A DNA stretch of 64,000 nt from an uncultured Solirubrobacteraceae bacterium. Its GTDB lineage: Bacteria > Actinomycetota > Thermoleophilia > Solirubrobacterales > Solirubrobacteraceae. Under the pieces are notes generated by a model. That model had not been told where the DNA came from. It saw nothing but the letters and a program-made list of their open reading frames with translations, and made no database searches. The stretch spans positions 36,449 to 100,448 of the forward strand of contig CADCVQ010000160.1 in the NCBI GenBank assembly GCA_902806175.1, written 5' to 3'. The position numbers were made by a program, and so were the translations under genes. Of this stretch, positions 37,429-46,542 are shown piece after piece (position 1 is the first letter of the stretch; every line of letters begins with the position of its first letter).

Positions 37429-39864
37429 ATGAACTTGCCGAACCCTCTCGAAGGTCGCCGGGCGTGGTCGGTCGTCCTGCGCGCTTGCGCGGCGGTCCTC
37501 GGACCGGCGCTGGCGTGCTGGCTCGCCGCGGCGCCACCGGCGCCCGCCGCCGCGCCTGTGCGCGCGGACCTCGCGGTGCAGGTCAGCTTCGATCCGGCAG
37601 GCGGCGTGCGGTTGCGGGGGCAGCGGTTCGTCGCGCGGCCAGGCGTCGACATCGCGGCGGTCAACGACCTCATGCGGCGCCAGTCCGTGCACGCGACGCG
37701 CCTGCTGCAGCTGCCCGAGAACGCCATCGACTCGCGCCGCAGCCGGATGGTCACCGCGGGCAGGCGCGACGTGCCCGACCTCAACCGCCATTACCGCCTG
37801 GTTGTCGATGACACCGCCGCCCGCGACCGGTTGCTGCGGGCGCTGCGCGAACTGTCCGCAGTCGACCAGGTCATCGCCGAGCCCGAGCCCGCACCGCCGC
37901 CGGCGACGCCGAACTACACGGCGCTGCAGCGCTTCGCCGGCCCCGCACCCGTCGGAACGGCCGCGTCGACGCTGTCGGGGCGTCCGGGCGGCCAGGGTCA
38001 GCAGGTCAAGCTCATCGACATCGAATACTCGTGGAACACCGCGCACGAAGACCTCGCGTCGGCGGCCGCGCCGGGCGCGATGATCTCCAACGGGACGCCG
38101 GCCGACCCATTCGCGAATCGCGACCACGGGACCGCCGTCCTCGGCCTGCTCACCGGCACCACCAACAACGGCTTCGGCATCAGCGGGCTAGCGCCGGCCG
38201 GTGCCATCGGCATGGTCAACGCCAACAGCACGACGGGCTGGACGTTGCCCAACGCCGTCAGCCTCGCCCACCAGCATCTGCAGCCGGGCGACGTCATGCT
38301 GCTCGAGCAGCAGGTCAGCCCGGACGCGGAGCTGAACCTCGGCACCCAACGGTATGTCGCCGCGGAGTACTGGCCGGCCGTCTACGACGCGATCCGCCTC
38401 GCGACACAGGACGGCATCGTCGTCGTCGAGGCTGCCGGCAACGGCGCCGGCAGCGCCGGCGGCGTCAACCTCGATGATCAGAGGCTTGGCTCCCCGTTTC
38501 CGCGCGGGTTGCCGGACTCGGGCGCCATCATCGTCGGCGCGGGAAGCGGCGATTGCTCGCAGCCCGCCAACGCTCGCCTTTCGCTGTCGGCCTACGGCAG
38601 CCGCGTGAATCTGCAGGGCTGGGGGCAGTGCGTGGCGACCACGGGCTACGGCGACCTGTTCAACGCCGGCGAGAACGCGCGCTACACGCAGAACTTCAGC
38701 GGCACGTCGAGTGCCTCGGCGGTCGTGGCCGGCGTTGCCGCGCTGTACTCGAGCGTGTTCGAGGCGGAGGTCGGCAGGCCCCCGAGCCCGCGCCACGTTC
38801 GCAGCCGCCTCATGTCGACGGGTACGTCGCAGGGCGGTACGGGCGGTCAGATCGGGCCGCTGCCCAACCTCGCCGCCGCGATGACGGGCTACGACGCCAC
38901 GCCACCGTCCGTGGTCCTGAGCGGCGTTCCTTCGGGGGCGACGAGCGACACGACGCCGACGTTCCAGTTCAGCAGCGGCGAGTCGGACGTGTCGTTCGCA
39001 TGCCGGCTGGTGGGGATCACGTCCTTCGGGCCGTGCGCGCAGTCGTACACGACGTCGCCGCTGGCAGACGGCGCGTACACGTTCGAGGTCAGGGCGACCG
39101 ATGCCGCCTTCAACACGAGCGTGCCCTCGTCGCGCGCGTTCGTCGTCGACACGGCGGCGCCGACTGCGTCGATCACCGCGGGCCCGGCCGGAATGACCGG
39201 CGATCCGACGCCGACGTTCGAGTTCGCCGCCAACGAGCCAGGGGTGTCGTTCCAGTGCCGGGTGGCCGGCGCCGCGACCTCGTTCGCGCCATGTGCATCA
39301 CCCCATACGGAGTCGACGCTCGCCGACGGCGCGTACACGTTCGAGGTCCGCGCCAGCGATCCGGCGGGCAACACGGGGCAGACCGCGGAGCGCGCGTTCA
39401 CGCTCGTCGCCGCGCCGGTGCCTCCGACCAACCCCGATCCAATCACCGATCCGGCGCCGGTCGCCACGCCGGCGCCGGCGCCGGTGCCGACGTTCGGGGC
39501 GTCGACGGTGCCGCCCGCGCTGGCGCCGGTGCTGGCGCCGACGTTCGGCCCGGGCTCGCGGCTCACCGCGCGGGTTGCGCGCAATGGCACGGTGCGGCTC
39601 TCGCGCCCGCAGATCCGCTGCCCGAAGCTCCCCGCGAGCTGCATCGTCACGGCGCGGGCAGTGCGTGCCGGCGGTCGCGCGGCCGTCGCCAGCGGGCGCC
39701 TTGTCGTGCGGCCGGACCGGTCGGCCACCATCCCCATCAAGCTGACGAGCGGCGCGCGCGCGATCCTGCGCCGCCGCGGCCGGCTCGACGTGAAGGTCAA
39801 GATCACGGCGCGGCAGGGCAGCACGGTGAAGACGCGGACCGTCGCCGTGACGCTCAAGCGCTGA
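37429..39864 (+). CDS. Secreted S8 protease with two Ig-like repeats
   Basis: An 811-residue exported subtilisin. After a signal (about residues 10-45), residues about 120-150 form an I9-like propeptide (DLNRHYRLVVDDTAARDRLL). The triad is Asp197 (KLIDIEYSW), His233 (NRDHGTAVLG) and Ser427 (FSGTSSASAVVAG), with oxyanion Asn in EAAGNGAG. Two Ig-like repeats (about 490-660) share the DGAYTFEVRATD and PTFEF motifs. A Pro-rich linker and a C-terminal beta module ending TVAVTLKR follow. Unlike the two other S8 proteins here it has no terminal membrane helix. It is a separate lineage from those paralogues. Confidence 0.9.
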   Translation: MNLPNPLEGRRAWSVVLRACAAVLGPALACWLAAAPPAPAAAPVRADLAVQVSFDPAGGVRLRGQRFVARPGVDIAAVNDLMRRQSVHATRLLQLPENAIDSRRSRMVTAGRRDVPDLNRHYRLVVDDTAARDRLLRALRELSAVDQVIAEPEPAPPPATPNYTALQRFAGPAPVGTAASTLSGRPGGQGQQVKLIDIEYSWNTAHEDLASAAAPGAMISNGTPADPFANRDHGTAVLGLLTGTTNNGFGISGLAPAGAIGMVNANSTTGWTLPNAVSLAHQHLQPGDVMLLEQQVSPDAELNLGTQRYVAAEYWPAVYDAIRLATQDGIVVVEAAGNGAGSAGGVNLDDQRLGSPFPRGLPDSGAIIVGAGSGDCSQPANARLSLSAYGSRVNLQGWGQCVATTGYGDLFNAGENARYTQNFSGTSSASAVVAGVAALYSSVFEAEVGRPPSPRHVRSRLMSTGTSQGGTGGQIGPLPNLAAAMTGYDATPPSVVLSGVPSGATSDTTPTFQFSSGESDVSFACRLVGITSFGPCAQSYTTSPLADGAYTFEVRATDAAFNTSVPSSRAFVVDTAAPTASITAGPAGMTGDPTPTFEFAANEPGVSFQCRVAGAATSFAPCASPHTESTLADGAYTFEVRASDPAGNTGQTAERAFTLVAAPVPPTNPDPITDPAPVATPAPAPVPTFGASTVPPALAPVLAPTFGPGSRLTARVARNGTVRLSRPQIRCPKLPASCIVTARAVRAGGRAAVASGRLVVRPDRSATIPIKLTSGARAILRRRGRLDVKVKITARQGSTVKTRTVAVTLKR

Positions 39865-39884
39865 GCGCGGCGCTGCGGCCGGCC

Positions 39885-41792
39885 TCACCGCCGGGCGCGG
39901 TAGGCGTGCCGCACCGACGCAAGCGCCGGCTTGACGCGTCCGGCGAAGTCGTAGAGCCCCTTCTCGTTCAACCCCGGCGTCAAGCGCAGGCCGGGGCGCT
40001 CGTCGAGAACCGAGCCGCCGCGGAAGTCCGGGCGCAGGGCGTAATCGCGCAGGTTCCAGACGATGACGCCGCTCACGCCCGGCTCCCTGAGCAGCCCGCG
40101 CAGGCGACGAGACAGCAGCTGCGCCTGGTGGCGCAGCCCGCCGAACCCGCCGCCGGCGACCCGCGCCGAGCCGGCCGCGCCGAGCTCGGTGACAACGACG
40201 GGCTTGCCCGGAAACAGCGACCGCAGCTTCGCCAGCCGCGCCCTCGCCTGCGCGGCCTGCCCGGCGTCATCGAGATCCAAACCCTCGTACCAGCCGATGT
40301 AGTCCGTCACGCCGATCGCATCCAGCGCGGCGAACATGCCGCCGCTGCGGTTGGGCAGCACGCGTCCCCACAGGTCCGCCGCGACCGGCCGCGTCGCGTC
40401 GAGGGCGCGCAGCGCCCGCGCCGTGCGGCGGACGTACTCCTGCTGCGCGGGCTGGCCGTTTCCGGCGACCTCGTTCGTCAGCGTCCAGGTCAGCACCGAC
40501 GGGTGTGCCTGCCCGGCCTCGGCTACCCGCAGCGCGCGGTCGCCCGCCGCCTCGATCTGCGTCGGCGTCTCAAAGCGCCAGCGCCCGCCGGGCTCCCACG
40601 GCCCGACCTCCTGCCACAGCAGGATGCCCGCGGCGTCCAGTCGCGCGAGCATGCTCTCCGACAGCGGCAGCTGCGAGCGTGTCGCGTTGGCCCCCGTGGC
40701 GCGCAGCTGCGCGACGATGCGCTCCTCGTCGGCGGGGTGCAGCGCGTCGCCGCGCCCGCGCGCGTCGGGCGGCAGCGCGACGCCGTGCAGCACCAGCGCC
40801 CTGCCGTTGAGCTGCAGGCGCCCGCCATCCCAGCCGATCTCGCGCAGGCCGATCCTGCGCCGCAGCGACGCCTCGCCCGGAACCTCGATGCGAAGGTCGT
40901 ACAGCGCCGGGCTGCCGGGCGCCCACAGCGCGGGCGCGTCGATCGTCGCGCTCGTCGTGAACTGCCGCGAGCGGCTGGCGCCCAGGGGCGCGGCGCCGAA
41001 GTCCAGTGGCGCCACGGTTCGGCCCGCGCGGGAGATCGTGCCGCGCAGGTGCACGGAGCGCGCCACGTCGCGGTTGCGCACGCGCAGGCTGATGTCGACG
41101 CGCGCGCGCCTGCGCCCGCCGCGCAGCCGCGTACGCACGCTCAGCGCGCCGAGCTCGCTGCGCCCGAGGCGCATGAGCGTGACCGGGCGATTCAGCCCGC
41201 CGTAGTTGAACCACGCGCGCGCCCACCCGCGCTCGGCCTGGCGCCGCGGGCCGCGCCAGTCGACGCGCACCGCGACCGTGTGGCGCCCGCGGCCGAGCCT
41301 CACGCGCGCGGTGAACGGCTCGTAGGCACCGACGTGCTGACGCACGGCGGTGCCGTCGACGAAGACGGTCGCGCGGTGGTGGGCAGACTCGAAGCGCACC
41401 GCGTAGCGCCCGGCCGCCGGCGCCGTGAACTCCGTGGCAAACCAGCCGACCGCCCCGGCGTAGGCGCGCCTGCCCCCGGCGCCGCGGTACGCCGTCGCGT
41501 TGGGCGAGTAGGGCACGCGCACCGTGCGCCCGCCGAAGTCGCCGCGGCCCCAGCCGCGATCGCGGCCGCGATCGTCGGGATCGGCCCGGTAGCGCCAGCG
41601 ACCGAGCGTGACGATCGCGCTGCCGGCGGGCCCGGCGCCCATCTGCAGCAGCCTCGCCTGCGCCGCCCCGAGCCGCGCGCCGGCGCCGCTGCCGCCCGGC
41701 GCCGGCGCGTCCTCGCCGCGCAGCACGAGCGCGAGCGCGACAGCGCACGCGACCACGATCAACAGGACGGCTGAAGCGAGGCGGCGGAGCAT
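39885..41792 (-). CDS. Secreted GH2-family glycoside hydrolase
   Basis: A 635-residue exported enzyme. A signal/anchor helix (MLRRLASAVLLIVVACAVAL) precedes a sugar-binding jelly-roll (about 60-190), an immunoglobulin-like domain and a TIM barrel. GH2 catalytic residues are acid/base Glu441 (LTWTLTNEVAGNG) and nucleophile Glu536 (VVVTELGAAG). The likely activity is beta-glucuronidase, beta-galactosidase or beta-mannosidase-like; this is not resolved. It is convergent with the S8 protease gene, 20 bp apart, and divergent from the GT4 gene, with which it shares an intergenic region of about 110 bp. Confidence 0.87.
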   Translation of the reverse strand: MLRRLASAVLLIVVACAVALALVLRGEDAPAPGGSGAGARLGAAQARLLQMGAGPAGSAIVTLGRWRYRADPDDRGRDRGWGRGDFGGRTVRVPYSPNATAYRGAGGRRAYAGAVGWFATEFTAPAAGRYAVRFESAHHRATVFVDGTAVRQHVGAYEPFTARVRLGRGRHTVAVRVDWRGPRRQAERGWARAWFNYGGLNRPVTLMRLGRSELGALSVRTRLRGGRRRARVDISLRVRNRDVARSVHLRGTISRAGRTVAPLDFGAAPLGASRSRQFTTSATIDAPALWAPGSPALYDLRIEVPGEASLRRRIGLREIGWDGGRLQLNGRALVLHGVALPPDARGRGDALHPADEERIVAQLRATGANATRSQLPLSESMLARLDAAGILLWQEVGPWEPGGRWRFETPTQIEAAGDRALRVAEAGQAHPSVLTWTLTNEVAGNGQPAQQEYVRRTARALRALDATRPVAADLWGRVLPNRSGGMFAALDAIGVTDYIGWYEGLDLDDAGQAAQARARLAKLRSLFPGKPVVVTELGAAGSARVAGGGFGGLRHQAQLLSRRLRGLLREPGVSGVIVWNLRDYALRPDFRGGSVLDERPGLRLTPGLNEKGLYDFAGRVKPALASVRHAYRARR

Positions 41793-41903
41793 CCCTGGTC
41801 CAACGCGAGGCTAGGCGATCGGTTGCGCGCGCCGCGCGGCGGGCGCTCCGCAGCGAGGCCGATCACTAGGATCGCGTGCCGGGCGAAGGCTCGCTCAGCG
41901 ACC

Positions 41904-43118
41904 GTGTCCCAGCGCATCCTCATCCTCTCGTGGGAGTACCCGCCGATCGTGGCGGGTGGTCTCTCGCGCCACGTCTGCAAGCTCTCCGAGGCGCTCGTCG
42001 CGCAGGGCGTCGAGGTCCACGTGCTGACCCGCGGCGGGTCCGAGCACGAGCAGGACGAAGTACGCGCGGGGGTGCACATCCACCGCGTCGTCGAGAAGGA
42101 GATGCCCTTGGACCTCGACGTCTTCGTCGGCTGGGTCGAGGGGATGAACGCGCACATGCACGCCGCCGGGCGCCAACTCGGAAAGCGCATGCGCTTCGAC
42201 GTCGTGCACGGTCACGACTGGCTCGTCGCCGGCGCTGCGGCGGGTCTCGCGGAGCGGCTGCGCTGCCGCTATCTGACGACGATCCACGCCACGGAGTACG
42301 GCCGCCACCAGGGCTGGGTCGACAAGCACCCGCAGTCCTACATCCACGGGATCGAGACGTGGATGGCGCGCCGCGCCGACCATGTGATCACCTGCTCGCA
42401 CTACATGCGCGACCACGTCGCCGACGTCTACGACATCGCCGAGTCGAAGGTCACGGTGATCCCGAACGGGATCGATCCCGCCGACCTGCAGCCCGTCGGC
42501 GACCTGGAAGAGCTGCGCGCGCGCTTTGCGCCGCCCGACGAGCGCCTCGTGCTGCTCGTCGGCAGGCTCGTCTACGAGAAGGGCTTTCAGCTCGCGCTGG
42601 ATGCGCTGCCGCAGGTCATCAGGCGTGCCGGAAAGGTGCGCTTCCTCGTCGCGGGCGCAGGCACGCACGAGGCCGAGCTGCGCAAGCAGGCGCGCCGGCT
42701 GGGGCTCATGCGCCACGGCACGTTCATGGGCTGGATCGGCGACGACGTGCTGCACTCGCTGTACCGCATCGCCGACCTCTGCGTGGTGCCGAGCATCTAC
42801 GAGCCCTTCGGCCTCGTCGCACTGGAGGCGATGGCCAGCGGCTGCCCGTGCATCGTCGCCGACACCGGCGGGCTGCGCGAGGTCGTGCCCGACAACGACG
42901 CGGGACTGCGCTTTCGCTCGCGCGATCCGCGCGCGCTGGCGCGGATGATGCAGCGCGTGCTGACCGACGACGCGCTGCGCGACCGGCTCGTGGCGGAGGC
43001 CTCGACGCACGTGCTGCGCTTCGACTGGGCCGACGTCGCCGAGCGGACAGGGCAGGTGTACGGCGAGCTTGCGGTGCAACCGGGCAGCGCCCGGCGGGCC
43101 AACAGGCGTCCTGCCTAG
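41904..43118 (+). CDS. GT4 glycosyltransferase, glycogen-synthase-like
   Basis: A 404-residue cytosolic GT-B transferase. It starts QRILILSWEYPPIVAGGLSR; the donor site has PNGIDPADLQP, GRLVYEKGFQLAL and the retaining-enzyme Glu pair Glu300 and Glu308 (YEPFGLVALEA). This subgroup is often annotated as glycogen or alpha-glucan synthase (GlgA/GlgM type), which would fit the surrounding alpha-glucan operons, but a surface-polysaccharide role is equally possible. GTG 41904 was chosen as the start of MSQRILIL; upstream in-frame codons look random. Its stop overlaps by 4 bp the stop of the convergent membrane protein gene. Confidence 0.85.
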   Translation: MSQRILILSWEYPPIVAGGLSRHVCKLSEALVAQGVEVHVLTRGGSEHEQDEVRAGVHIHRVVEKEMPLDLDVFVGWVEGMNAHMHAAGRQLGKRMRFDVVHGHDWLVAGAAAGLAERLRCRYLTTIHATEYGRHQGWVDKHPQSYIHGIETWMARRADHVITCSHYMRDHVADVYDIAESKVTVIPNGIDPADLQPVGDLEELRARFAPPDERLVLLVGRLVYEKGFQLALDALPQVIRRAGKVRFLVAGAGTHEAELRKQARRLGLMRHGTFMGWIGDDVLHSLYRIADLCVVPSIYEPFGLVALEAMASGCPCIVADTGGLREVVPDNDAGLRFRSRDPRALARMMQRVLTDDALRDRLVAEASTHVLRFDWADVAERTGQVYGELAVQPGSARRANRRPA

Positions 43119-43315
43119 AGCTCCGTTTCGCTGTTGTTGCGCCGGCCCCAGCGGCCGCGCAGCTCGTCGTCGGCGTCCTTGTCGCCCTTGCCGGAGACCA
43201 TCGCGACGACGATCAGCGCCGTCGCGACCGCCGGCAGCAGGACGACCCACGTGAAGAGCAGACCGACCGTGTCGGTCCAGATTCCGTTGCTTGCGGCGAC
43301 GACCGTGGAGAGCAT
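43115..43315 (-). CDS. Small single-span membrane protein
   Basis: A 66-residue protein with one hydrophobic helix (GLLFTWVVLLPAVATALIVV, roughly residues 18-42) and a charged tail (KGDKDADDELRGRWGRRNN). No family is recognised. Its stop overlaps the GT4 stop by 4 bp on the opposite strand. The cutA gene lies 17 bp further upstream on the same strand and may be co-transcribed with it. Confidence 0.6.
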   Translation of the reverse strand: MLSTVVAASNGIWTDTVGLLFTWVVLLPAVATALIVVAMVSGKGDKDADDELRGRWGRRNNSETEL

Positions 43316-43332
43316 CCGACCCCGGATGATAC

Positions 43333-43656
43333 TCAGCGTCCGGGCAGCGCGACCGACTCAGCGATCCAGTCCAGGTAGTCCGGCGAGCCGCCGGCGACGT
43401 CGAGCGCGACGAGCTCGAACGTCTCGTAGGGATGCAGCTCGCCGAGCGCGTCGTCGAGCACCGCGACGGCATCGCGCGTCGTCTTGATCACGAGCAGCGA
43501 CTCCTCGTCGTGCTCGATCGCGCCCTTCCAACGGTAGACGGACTGCACGGCGGCGACGATGTTCACGCAGGCGACGAGTTCGCGCTCGACGAGCGCCTCG
43601 GCGATCGCGCGCGCGTGATCGGGCGGTGTCGTGACGAGGCAGACGACGGGCTGCAT
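43333..43656 (-). CDS. cutA: Divalent-cation tolerance protein CutA
   Basis: A 107-residue trimeric cytosolic protein of the CutA1 family, related to PII in fold. Signatures are MQPVVCLVTTPPDHA, ELVACVNIVAAVQSVYRWKG, EESLLVIKTT and HPYETFELVALDV. Family members bind metal ions and are linked to copper tolerance, but the mechanism is unclear. ATG 43656 was chosen because it matches the usual N-terminus; upstream in-frame sequence lacks homology. It is divergent from the sensor kinase gene at 43758. Confidence 0.93.
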   Translation of the reverse strand: MQPVVCLVTTPPDHARAIAEALVERELVACVNIVAAVQSVYRWKGAIEHDEESLLVIKTTRDAVAVLDDALGELHPYETFELVALDVAGGSPDYLDWIAESVALPGR

Positions 43657-43757
43657 GGTCTCGCCGAGACTAATGGGCCGCTCAGAAACCGGCGACGCAC
43701 TGGCCGCCAAGGACCGCCTTCTACTGACCACCCGCCCCGGCCGCCTACCATCGCGCC

Positions 43758-44885
43758 ATGCCCTCCGCGACCGAGGCGCTGAGCGATGCGGTCCTCGCGA
43801 TCGCCGCCGAGCACGCCGTCGAGCCGGTCCTGCAGAAGCTCGTCGACGCCGCGCGGGAGTTGGCCAATGCGAAGTACGCGGCGATCGGCGTGCCCGACGG
43901 CGACGGCGGCTTCGCGCGCTTCATCACGTCGGGGATGAGCGACCGGCTGATCGCCTCGCTGGGTGAGCTGCCGCGCCAGCACGGGCTGCTCGGCGCGATG
44001 CTCGAGTCCGACGTCCCGCAGCGCACGAAGGACATCCGCCGGGACCCGCGCTTCAGGGGCTGGTGGCCGGCCGCGCACCCCTCGATGAGCTCCTTTCTCG
44101 GCGTCCCGATCCGCTCGCGGGGCGGCGTCATCGCCGGCGCCTTCTACCTCACCGACAAGGAGGGCGCCGACGAGTTCTCCGACGCCGACCAGGCGCTCAT
44201 CGAGACGTTCGCCGCGCACGCCGCGCTGGCGCTCGACAACGCGCGCCTGCACGAGCGCTCGCGGGAGCTGAGCATCGTGGAAGAGAGAAATCGGCTCGCG
44301 CGCGAGCTGCACGACGCGGTCACGCAGAAGCTCTTCGGCCTCATGCTGGCGGCGGAGTCCGGCGCCGCGCTGATCGACCGTGACGCGCAGCGCGCAGGGG
44401 TGCAGCTCGAGCTCGTGCGCGAGCTCGCGCGCGAGGCGATGGAGGAGCTGCGCTCGGTGATCGTCCACCTGCGCCCCGCGGCGCTCGAAGCGCAGGGCCT
44501 CGCGGTCGCGCTGGGCAAGCACGTCGACGTGCTGGCGCGCACGCACAAGCGCGACATCGCCCTCGCGATCGAAGGCGGCGCGCCGGTCGCCGCTGCCGTC
44601 GAAGGGGACGCGTTCCGGATCGCCCAGGAGGCGCTGCACAACGCGCTGCGCCACGCCGGCGCGACGGCTCAGATCGCCGTCACGCTGCGCTGCGAGCCGG
44701 GCCGGCTCGAGCTGACGGTGGCCGACGACGGCAGCGGCTTCGATCCGGGCGCCCCGGCGGCGCGCGCGCGAAGCCTCGGGCTCACGACGATGGCCGAGCG
44801 GGCGCGCGCCGCCGGCGGCACGCTGCAGATCGCGTCGGCGCCGGGCGCCGGGACGACCGTTCGCCTGGAGGTCGTCGATCCGTGA
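43758..44885 (+). CDS. GAF-domain sensor histidine kinase (NarL-partner type)
   Basis: A 375-residue cytosolic kinase. An N-terminal GAF domain (about 15-170, MSSFLGVPIRSRGGVIAGAF) precedes a HisKA_3 dimerisation helix with phosphoacceptor His185 (NRLARELHDAVTQKLFGL) and an HATPase_c domain (EALHNALRHAGAT, VADDGSGFDPG). The architecture resembles DosS/DosT, but with a single GAF domain. No heme-ligand residue is obvious, so the signal is unknown. Its stop overlaps by 4 bp the GTG of the response regulator gene, so the two form a coupled pair. Confidence 0.93.
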   Translation: MPSATEALSDAVLAIAAEHAVEPVLQKLVDAARELANAKYAAIGVPDGDGGFARFITSGMSDRLIASLGELPRQHGLLGAMLESDVPQRTKDIRRDPRFRGWWPAAHPSMSSFLGVPIRSRGGVIAGAFYLTDKEGADEFSDADQALIETFAAHAALALDNARLHERSRELSIVEERNRLARELHDAVTQKLFGLMLAAESGAALIDRDAQRAGVQLELVRELAREAMEELRSVIVHLRPAALEAQGLAVALGKHVDVLARTHKRDIALAIEGGAPVAAAVEGDAFRIAQEALHNALRHAGATAQIAVTLRCEPGRLELTVADDGSGFDPGAPAARARSLGLTTMAERARAAGGTLQIASAPGAGTTVRLEVVDP

Positions 44886-45556
44886 TCTCCGTCCTGATCG
44901 CCGACGACCACGCGGTCGTGCGCCAGGGGCTGCGGACGTTCCTCGAGCTGCAGGAGGACATCGCCGTCGTCGGCGAGGCCGCCGACGGCGAGCAGGCGCT
45001 CGCGCAGGCCGCCACGCTCGAGCCCGACGTCGTGCTGATGGACCTCGTGATGCCGCGGCTGGCGGGCGTGGAGGCGATCGAGCGCCTGCGCGCGAGCGGC
45101 TCTACGGCGCGCGTCATCGTGCTGACGAGCTTCCTCGACGAGGACAAGGTGCTGCCCGCGGTGCGCGCGGGAGCGGCCGGCTACCTGCTCAAGGACGTCG
45201 AGCCCGCGCAGCTCGTCAGCGCGATCCGCACCGTCGACCGCGGCGAGGCGCTGCTGCATCCGGCGGTTGCCGCGCGCGTGTTGCAGGAGCTCGTCTCACC
45301 CGACGGCGCGCCGGCGCGGGGCGAGCGTCACGACGCGCTGACGGCGCGCGAGCGCGAGGTGCTCGCGCTCGTCGCCCGCGGCCAAGCCAACAAGGCGATC
45401 GCCTTCGAGCTCGGCGTGGCGGAGAAGACCGTCAAGACGCATGTCGGCAACATCCTCGCCAAGCTCGGGTTGTCAGATCGCACGCAGGCGGCGCTGTACG
45501 CGGTGCGCGCGGGCCTCGACGGTGGGGAAACGAATGAGCCCGTGGACGCGAGTTGA
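44882..45556 (+). CDS. NarL/LuxR-family response regulator
   Basis: A 224-residue regulator. The receiver domain has IADDHAVVRQGLR and phosphoacceptor Asp54 (VLMDLVMPRLAGV), plus the conserved Lys in YLLKDVEPAQL. The C-terminal LuxR HTH reads LTAREREVLALVARGQANK and VKTHVGNILAKLGLSDRTQA. GTG 44882 overlaps the end of the kinase gene. It is presumably phosphorylated by that kinase; targets are not evident, though a LuxR-type protein would bind an inverted repeat upstream of its regulon. Confidence 0.95.
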   Translation: MISVLIADDHAVVRQGLRTFLELQEDIAVVGEAADGEQALAQAATLEPDVVLMDLVMPRLAGVEAIERLRASGSTARVIVLTSFLDEDKVLPAVRAGAAGYLLKDVEPAQLVSAIRTVDRGEALLHPAVAARVLQELVSPDGAPARGERHDALTAREREVLALVARGQANKAIAFELGVAEKTVKTHVGNILAKLGLSDRTQAALYAVRAGLDGGETNEPVDAS

Positions 45557-45653
45557 CAGACCGGCTAACGTCCGCAGCTCAAGCTCGTTCGGGGACCTTG
45601 GCGGGGGTGCTGCGGGACTCGGCGGGTATTCATCAGCAACGAAAGGGGCATGC

Positions 45654-45854
45654 GTGGCGCGCAAGCGACCGACAGCCTCCAACGTCCTACCGCCGGGTCA
45701 AGACACGTCCGAACACGAGCGCTTCGCGGGCCCGTCCGGGCTCACGCGCGCCGAGGCGCATGCGCTGCGTCGCAGCGCACCGCTCACGAGCGCGCAGTTC
45801 AAATCGCTGAGGCGCCTGGCCGAACAGGGGCAGAGCCCGCTTCGACACATCTGA
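45654..45854 (+). CDS. Small hypothetical protein
   Basis: A 66-residue protein starting at GTG 45654 (VARKRPTASNVLPPG), with AAAGGGG upstream at about 45642-45648. The C-terminal half (GLTRAEAHALRRSAPLTSAQ) is charged and helical. No family is recognised. It sits just downstream of the response regulator gene and may belong to its transcript or be a target. Codon bias is coding-like, but short length leaves doubt. Confidence 0.5.
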   Translation: MARKRPTASNVLPPGQDTSEHERFAGPSGLTRAEAHALRRSAPLTSAQFKSLRRLAEQGQSPLRHI

Positions 45855-45974
45855 CGGCTTGCCGGCCGGCGCCGTCCAGCGGCGCTGGCCGGGAGGCAGC
45901 GGCCGTCGCGAGTGCTAGGGTCCGTCTGACCGCAGCCCGACAGCCGCGGAACACAGCGCGTCGAGCTCCGAACC

Positions 45975-46217
45975 ATGTCAGACACGCCTCGTCAAAAACC
46001 TCAGTTCTGCGCATGGTGCGGATCGCCGCTGGAGTATGAGGAGCATCACCACGAGCCGCACTTCGAGACGTTGGCCGAGCAGGCACGGGCCAGGGGCGAG
46101 GAGCCCCCGCCGCTGCCGCAGAACGTGGAGGAGCTGATGCGCGGCGACTCGTACATCGCCGCCTGCCCCGGTTGCCGCGTCCTGAGCCACGTGATCAGCC
46201 ACCACGCGCGTACCTGA
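45975..46217 (+). CDS. Small zinc-ribbon protein
   Basis: An 80-residue protein with two CxxC pairs, FCAWCGSPLEYEEHHHEP and ACPGCRVLSHVISHH, that could coordinate one zinc ion; the His-rich EEHHHEPHFE stretch may add ligands. Between them is an acidic/Pro segment (GEEPPPLPQNVEELM). Function is unknown; such ribbons often mediate protein or nucleic-acid contacts. ATG 45975 is well placed. Confidence 0.7.
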   Translation: MSDTPRQKPQFCAWCGSPLEYEEHHHEPHFETLAEQARARGEEPPPLPQNVEELMRGDSYIAACPGCRVLSHVISHHART

Positions 46218-46317
46218 CAACGGCCGCCGTCGGTCCGGGCCGCGGCTGCGCGCGACGGACGGTCCTAGGACCAATTGCCGATGGCGCCCGCGCCGCCCGC
46301 GGACGTACTGTCGCGCC

Positions 46318-46542
46318 ATGCACGCACCGTCATCGACCGATGCCGTGCGCGACGAGTTTCTCGTGCGCTCGCAGGTCACCGAGAACCCCCATCGCTTCGG
46401 CGGGATCGAGTTCCGGCTCGGCCGCCGCGAGCTCGGCCACCTGCACGGCGACCGCGTGGCCGACCTGCCGTTCCCCCGCGCGATCCGCGACGAGCTCGTC
46501 GCGGCCCCGGTGACGGCGGACGAAGATCTGAGCCTACGATGA
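46318..46542 (+). CDS. Small DUF5519/luciferase-domain-like protein
   Basis: A 74-residue protein. HRFGGIEFRLGRRELGHLHG followed by DLPFPRAIRDEL matches the core of the luciferase-like DUF5519 family, in a shortened form. The name is historical; no light-producing role is implied. Its stop overlaps the ATG of the SDR gene by 4 bp, so the two are probably co-translated. Confidence 0.65.
   Translation: MHAPSSTDAVRDEFLVRSQVTENPHRFGGIEFRLGRRELGHLHGDRVADLPFPRAIRDELVAAPVTADEDLSLR

Noticed and set aside
45553..45560. TTGACA as a -35 box for the small gene at 45654
   Set aside because: No -10-like hexamer lies 16-18 bp downstream.
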